Under the pieces are notes generated by a model. It made no database searches. It was given only the letters and a program-made list of their open reading frames with translations, and was not told the origin of the DNA. From contig JAFWBM010000014.1 of assembly GCA_017507105.1 (NCBI GenBank), positions 1 to 64,000 on the forward strand: 64,000 nucleotides of DNA. Direction: 5' to 3'. The position numbers and the translations under genes were made by a program. This document shows, one piece after another, positions 59,178 to 64,000 of this stretch; the first letter of the stretch is position 1, and the number at the start of each line of letters is the position of its first letter. The stretch is from Bacteroidaceae bacterium. GTDB lineage: Bacteria; Bacteroidota; Bacteroidia; Bacteroidales; Bacteroidaceae.

Positions 59178-62100
59178 ATGAGAAGATCTGTTTCTATCTT
59201 TAGACTTTTTAGCAAGATGTCGCTAGCTTTATTTGTGTTTGTATTCAGTATAATAAGTGTACAAGCACAGACATCAGATGAGTGGAAAGAAAAACCGATA
59301 ACTCTTAGGGTAAGTAATCAACCCTTAGGTAAAGTGTTGGAGATGGTTGCAGAGACTGCAAATGCAAAGATTACATTGCAAGGAGTCTCTTTATGGAACA
59401 TTAATAAGCCTACAAATCTTGCAGTAAAAGATAAACCGCTCGATAAGGTCCTGGGTGAGTTGCTTGGTGACCAGAATGTGGTTATCCGTTACGAAGGCGA
59501 GAACATGATAATTCTTGAACCCGACAGAGAGGAAGTCAACAACAAGAATGAACTTAATGTATCGGGGCAAATCTTTGATAAAGATACAGGAGAGACGCTT
59601 ATCGGTGCAACAGTCCTTATTACTGACGGTACCGGTAAGAATAAGGGAGCTCGCGGATGCATAACAGATATTGATGGAAAGTTCAGTCTGCGTCTTAATA
59701 AGAATGAGTCTATATCGGTCTCTTTCATAGGTTATGAAACTGTCTCTAAGCAGATTGTCAAGAATGAGAATAATCTTGTTATAGAACTGAAACCAAGTAT
59801 AGAATTGGACGATGTTGTCATAACAGGTATAAGCAGACGTAGCAAGAATAGCTTTACAGGTAACTATGTCGAGGTAAAGGGTGACGAACTTAGAAAGATG
59901 AACCCGACAAATATTCTCAAAGGCTTGCAGTTCTTTGATCCCAGTTTTAAGATTATAGAGAACAATAGGACAGGTTCCGATCCCAATGCCGAACCCGACT
60001 TCCAAATTCGTGGCGACCAATCGCTTGGTTCCAAATCAATGAATAGTATGGACCTGATGCTTGATAATGTATCGAGCCGCCCTAATACCCCGTTGTTCGT
60101 TCTCGACGGTTTCATAGTACCCATGAGCAGAATTCTTGACTTAGACCCCGAGCGCGTCGAGAGTATAACTGTACTCAAGGATGCTGCTGCTACATCTGTT
60201 TATGGCTCACGTGCCGCCAATGGTGTGGTTGTTGTCGAGACAAAGGTCGCCCCCGACGGTGCCCTCTCCGTATCATATAATGGAACTGTGACTGTTCAAG
60301 CGCCCGATCTCACCGATTACAACATGATGAATGCAGCAACAAAACTTGATACAGAATGGCGAGCAGGTCTCTATAATCCTAATAACGCAGCCCATATGAA
60401 TCTATATAACAAATATAGACGTAATGTGCTTGGTGGTGTAGATACATACTGGCTGTCAAAGCCGTTGCGTACAGCAATTCAACATCGCCACTCTGTGAGT
60501 GTAGCAGGAGGTACCGATGTGTTCCGTTACAGTCTTGATGTTAATGCCGCAATGCAGCCGGGTGTGATGAAAGAGTCAGAGAATCAGACTAAGGGTATAA
60601 ACTTCAATATGACATATATAAAGGAGAAATTCACAATGCGTGCCAATGTGAGTCTATCCGAGAGTGAGAGTCAGAACTCACCTTATGGCTCTTTCTCGCA
60701 ATATACAAGGCTCAATCCCTATTACATCCCCTTGGATGGCAACGGCAAGCAGATGAAGATTCTTGATAATAATACTGTCAGCGGACAGAGCACAATAATA
60801 ACCAATCCGCTTTACGATGCGACAGTAGGTATTAAGGATGCAACGAATAGTTTGAATATGACTACAAGTGTCAGTTTGGAGTATATGATATTGAAAAATC
60901 TTCGTGTGACAGAGCAGTTCTCATATTCAAGAGGTATGGCCGGAACAGATAAATTCCTTCCAGCCGACCACACCAGTTTTGAACTTGAGGATGATCTTAC
61001 ACGTAAAGGAAGCTACTACAAGAGTACGGGTAACATGACATCATGGTCAAGTAACTTTGGTATTAACTATAACCTTGTATTAAATAAACATCTTTTCAGT
61101 CTGTTTGCCAACTGGACTGTAAACGAGGACAAGAACGACTATGTGAATTTGTCTGCAACAGGATATCCCGACCCTCATATGGATGACTTTATTTTTGGTA
61201 ACAAGATGGAGACAAACATGAGCAATATAGGAAACGAGAATATTTCACGTTCAGTAGGATTGATAGGTCAGTTCTCGTATAGCTACGACAACCGTTATTC
61301 TTTGGATTTCAACCTTAGCGCCGAGGCCTCATCGCGATATGCCAATCATGATTTTGTTCCTTTCTGGTCGGTAGGTGGACGTTGGAATGCCCATAATGAA
61401 AGTTGGTTAAGGGGGTATCTGTCGAACCTTGTTTTTCGAGCCAGCTACGGTATTACCGGTGAGCAGAATTTCAGCCCCTCCGATGCAATAGAGTACTATA
61501 CTTTCTCGAATACAATGCGCCCCTATCACTCATTTCCAGTTCTTGGAGCCTTATTAAGTGCCCTCAATAACACAGCACTAGGTTGGGCCAAGACTCATAA
61601 TACAAGTTTGTCTCTTGACTTCGGATTCTGGAAGAATCGTGTGAATGTTACATTCAACTATTATGATAATATTACAAAGGAGTTGTTGACAAGTTACGAC
61701 CTTGCCCCCTCGACTGGTTTCTCTACAATGGTGATGAATGCAGGAGAGTTGCAGAATCGTGGTTTTGATGCATCGTTGAATATTATTGCGGTACAGAATT
61801 TGCGTAAGCAGTTCTTCTGGACTTTCAATGTAAATGCCAACCACAACAAGAACAAAATACGTAAACTATCCGATTACCTTAAGAAGATAAATGAAGAGCA
61901 GATGAAGTCGGCCGATGCTCCTTTGCCACAGTATCGTGAGGGAGAATCCACAACAACGCTCTATGTAGTGCGTTCTTTAGGTGTTGATCCCGTAACAGGT
62001 AAAGAGGTGTACCTAAAACGTGACGGTACAAAGACTTTTGTATGGAATGCTAATGACAAAGTACCTGTAGGAGATACAAATCCGAAAGTTAGTGGAACTC

Positions 62101-62546
62101 TCCATACAAGTATAAATTGGAAAGATCTCTCATGCTCGCTTGGTTTTACATATAAATATGGCGGAGTAGTGTATAATCAAACACTTGTCGATAAGATAGA
62201 GAACCAGAATGTAGCCTATAATCTCGATAAGCGTGCGGGTCAGGGACGTTGGGAAAAGCCAGGTGACGTAACTTCATATGTCGGTTTTAGTCCCACCGGA
62301 GCCAATACACCGGCAAGTACGCGCTTTATCATGGATGATAATGAAATTAGGTTTGCGACATTGAATGTCGGTTATAGATTTACAAGCGAAAAATTCAGAT
62401 TCTTGCGCGATGCAAGTATTGATGTGCTTGCGTTGAACTTTACAACAAACGATATTGCTCGTATCTCGCCAATAAAGATGGAGCGAGGTCTTGACTATCC
62501 GTTCGCGCGCTCATACACACTGTCATTGTCAGTAATGTTCAGATAA
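59178..62546 (+). CDS. SusC/RagA TonB-dependent outer-membrane transporter with STN domain
   Basis: The 1122-residue protein has a signal peptide (ending ISVQAQ), an STN domain (about 38-112), a carboxypeptidase-regulatory-like domain (VSGQIFDKDTGETLIGATVL, about 126-205), a TonB-box/plug region (DDVVITGISRR; SITVLKDAAATSVYGSRAANGVVVV) and a 22-strand barrel ending in an aromatic strand (RSYTLSLSVMFR). STN domains usually contact anti-sigma factors. No sigma or anti-sigma gene is visible in the window. The paired SusD starts 24 bp downstream. The substrate is unknown; no glycosidase is adjacent in view. Confidence 0.95.
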   Translation: MRRSVSIFRLFSKMSLALFVFVFSIISVQAQTSDEWKEKPITLRVSNQPLGKVLEMVAETANAKITLQGVSLWNINKPTNLAVKDKPLDKVLGELLGDQNVVIRYEGENMIILEPDREEVNNKNELNVSGQIFDKDTGETLIGATVLITDGTGKNKGARGCITDIDGKFSLRLNKNESISVSFIGYETVSKQIVKNENNLVIELKPSIELDDVVITGISRRSKNSFTGNYVEVKGDELRKMNPTNILKGLQFFDPSFKIIENNRTGSDPNAEPDFQIRGDQSLGSKSMNSMDLMLDNVSSRPNTPLFVLDGFIVPMSRILDLDPERVESITVLKDAAATSVYGSRAANGVVVVETKVAPDGALSVSYNGTVTVQAPDLTDYNMMNAATKLDTEWRAGLYNPNNAAHMNLYNKYRRNVLGGVDTYWLSKPLRTAIQHRHSVSVAGGTDVFRYSLDVNAAMQPGVMKESENQTKGINFNMTYIKEKFTMRANVSLSESESQNSPYGSFSQYTRLNPYYIPLDGNGKQMKILDNNTVSGQSTIITNPLYDATVGIKDATNSLNMTTSVSLEYMILKNLRVTEQFSYSRGMAGTDKFLPADHTSFELEDDLTRKGSYYKSTGNMTSWSSNFGINYNLVLNKHLFSLFANWTVNEDKNDYVNLSATGYPDPHMDDFIFGNKMETNMSNIGNENISRSVGLIGQFSYSYDNRYSLDFNLSAEASSRYANHDFVPFWSVGGRWNAHNESWLRGYLSNLVFRASYGITGEQNFSPSDAIEYYTFSNTMRPYHSFPVLGALLSALNNTALGWAKTHNTSLSLDFGFWKNRVNVTFNYYDNITKELLTSYDLAPSTGFSTMVMNAGELQNRGFDASLNIIAVQNLRKQFFWTFNVNANHNKNKIRKLSDYLKKINEEQMKSADAPLPQYREGESTTTLYVVRSLGVDPVTGKEVYLKRDGTKTFVWNANDKVPVGDTNPKVSGTLHTSINWKDLSCSLGFTYKYGGVVYNQTLVDKIENQNVAYNLDKRAGQGRWEKPGDVTSYVGFSPTGANTPASTRFIMDDNEIRFATLNVGYRFTSEKFRFLRDASIDVLALNFTTNDIARISPIKMERGLDYPFARSYTLSLSVMFR

Positions 62547-62570
62547 CCACTTCATTAAAGAATTAAGAAT

Positions 62571-64000
62571 ATGAAAAAGACCAAATACATATTTATATCC
62601 GCATTTATAAGCATATTATCTCTTGCATCATGTTCCGATTGGTTGGATGTGACTCCTAATACCGATGTGCCGGCTAAGGAGCTTTTTACCACTGAAAATG
62701 GTTTTAAAAGTGCCCTTGCAGGTTTGTATATTGTGATGACAGAAGAGAATACATATGGAAAGAATCTGAGTTTTGGGCTTATGGACCAACTTGCACAGAT
62801 GTACGATAAACTACCCGATGGGACGACAAGCCGTAACAATGTATATATATACGATTGGGAGACAAGTGGTGCATATAATACAAAGGGAGTGCTTGCTAAT
62901 ATTTGGAGATCTCAGTATAATACTATTGCGAATGCAAATAATTTGCTCGAGTGGTGGGATTTGAATAGTGATGTCGTGCTTACCGACACTATAACACGCC
63001 GAATGATACGTGGCGAGGCACTTGCTTTGCGTGCATTCTTGCATTTTGATTTGTTGCGAGGGTGGGGGCCTATGAACTATGCCGGCAACGAGAACGCTAA
63101 GAGTATGAGGTGTATTCCATATCGTACAGTAGCCGATCATTCGAAACAACCATTGCTAACAGCTAAGGAGGTCATCGACAACATTATAAATGATCTTAAG
63201 GAGGCAAAGGAATACATGAGTTATGAGAAAGAACTGGATCTTGGCACCGACACTGAAGGACGTGACAGACGTTTTAATTACCATGCGATAAATGCTATGT
63301 TGGCTCGCGTTTACAGTTACGCCGGTGAGAAAGATAGCGCAGCAATGCATGCCCGAATGGTAATAGACGAATGTGGTCTTGCGCTTGAAAGCGGCAATGA
63401 CAATGATCCCATACTTTCCAACGAACTTATCTATGGATTGAGCATGTATGAATTGAAGGATAATCTTTCCGACTATTTTGCAGTTGGTGATAAGTTGACC
63501 ACCAAGTATTATCTGAATATATCTACATTGAATGCAATATTTGAGACTGTCGGTGCCGAGAGTGAGGATATGCGTGCTAAGGGTACTGCTTTCTACAGGA
63601 ATAATGAACTTCAGTGTGCAATATCATTGAAATATATAGATAATGATAATGAGATTATACCTCTTATACGTCTTCCCGAGATGTATTATATTTTATGTGA
63701 GGCCGAGGAAGATAGAGATGAGGCAGCCATGTACATCAATACGGTGCGTAATAAACGAGGTATTTCAAAGGCCAAGGATGTATCATGTGCCACAGATGAG
63801 TTGCGTATTACTGCATTGAACAAGGAGTATCGCAAAGAGTTCTATGGTGAAGGTCAATATTTTTGGTTCCTAAAGAGACATGGTATTACAGGAACATTGA
63901 CACATTGCTCCGAGACAGAACTGGTAGAGGAGAATTTTATATTCCCCTTGCCCGATGCCGAGGTTGAGTATGGCTGGGTACAGGACGATAAGGAGGCAGA
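62571..64000 (+). CDS. SusD/RagB-family nutrient-binding lipoprotein (3' partial)
   Basis: An open frame from ATG 62571 runs off the window end without a stop (476 codons plus 2 nt visible). It has a signal peptide with lipobox LASC and the acidic CSDWLD start of surface-exposed SusD lipoproteins. SusD marks follow: TTENGFKSALAGLY, WRSQYNTIANANNLL, RGEALALRAFLHFDLLRGWG, RLPEMYYILCEAEE, NTVRNKRGI, EYRKEFYGEGQYFWFLKRHG, and near the end IFPLPDAEVEYG, so little of the protein is missing. It partners with the upstream SusC. Confidence 0.93.
   Translation, partial: MKKTKYIFISAFISILSLASCSDWLDVTPNTDVPAKELFTTENGFKSALAGLYIVMTEENTYGKNLSFGLMDQLAQMYDKLPDGTTSRNNVYIYDWETSGAYNTKGVLANIWRSQYNTIANANNLLEWWDLNSDVVLTDTITRRMIRGEALALRAFLHFDLLRGWGPMNYAGNENAKSMRCIPYRTVADHSKQPLLTAKEVIDNIINDLKEAKEYMSYEKELDLGTDTEGRDRRFNYHAINAMLARVYSYAGEKDSAAMHARMVIDECGLALESGNDNDPILSNELIYGLSMYELKDNLSDYFAVGDKLTTKYYLNISTLNAIFETVGAESEDMRAKGTAFYRNNELQCAISLKYIDNDNEIIPLIRLPEMYYILCEAEEDRDEAAMYINTVRNKRGISKAKDVSCATDELRITALNKEYRKEFYGEGQYFWFLKRHGITGTLTHCSETELVEENFIFPLPDAEVEYGWVQDDKEA

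Overview
The window is chromosomal core sequence from a member of the order Bacteroidales. The evidence is concordant: a SusC/SusD pair at the right end, a type IX secretion (T9SS) porU-porV pair, a PorG-like protein, single-gene units driven by the Bacteroidota promoter type (TTTG, 19-21 bp, TAnnTTTG), almost no Shine-Dalgarno sequences, and gene order typical of gut and oral Bacteroidales. The family cannot be fixed from the sequence alone. I see no insertion sequence, integrase, prophage, CRISPR array or defence island.

Layout. 1-1464: end of a PEGA plus FISUMP-domain surface protein. 1680-2828: orphan sensor histidine kinase. 3002-6155: YceD/DUF177, L32, Era and Der (ribosome assembly). 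6247-7745 (minus): MlaF-MlaE lipid ABC transporter. 7946-8713: LptB. 9010-12296: trigger factor, ClpP, ClpX. 12476-16158: RecQ and IMP dehydrogenase. 16273-23879: an envelope-folding operon of three parvulin/SurA-like proteins, an LptA/OstA-like protein, a small membrane protein and MutL. 24118-25266: OmpA-type porin. 25496-25697: two identical tRNA-Val(UAC). 25886-29908: PurB, an RluB-type pseudouridine synthase and AsnS. 30202-34126: mannose-1-phosphate guanylyltransferase, a lytic transglycosylase (minus) and an RlmL-type methyltransferase. 34174-38356: PurD, an unknown membrane protein, a YqaA/DedA protein, and a ZnuA-ZnuC metal transporter without a permease. 38357-41250 (minus): ArgH, an SRPBCC protein, PyrE and a SUI1-type factor. 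41432-47039: FAH-family hydrolase, PorU, PorV. 47067-49524: IspF, a membrane-anchored phosphoesterase, RibD. 49631-57923: a DUF6242-like lipoprotein, PorG-like protein, UppS, BamA, three Skp/OmpH proteins, MurI. 58190-64000: an unknown secreted protein, a SusC with an STN signalling domain, and a SusD that runs off the end.

How it fits together. Much of the window serves the outer envelope: LPS export (LptB, LptA-like), phospholipid transport (MlaFE), outer-membrane protein folding and insertion (SurA-like proteins, Skp x3, BamA), T9SS (PorU, PorV, PorG-like), wall precursors (UppS, MurI), wall remodelling (MltD-like) and nutrient import (SusCD). The remainder is housekeeping: protein quality control, purine, pyrimidine and arginine synthesis, tRNA and rRNA modification. 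Most transcription units end in long, often perfect inverted repeats.

No clearly undescribed system stands out. The best leads are: a secreted protein resembling the N-terminal half of TlpA-like proteins without the thioredoxin half, placed just before an STN-SusC (58190-59152); a Tyr/Asn/Gly-rich insert in BamA; a MutL that has lost the canonical endonuclease motif; a ZnuA-like protein with Glu in place of the first metal-ligand His; and a possibly surface-exposed lipoprotein at the head of the PorG-BamA-Skp cluster.
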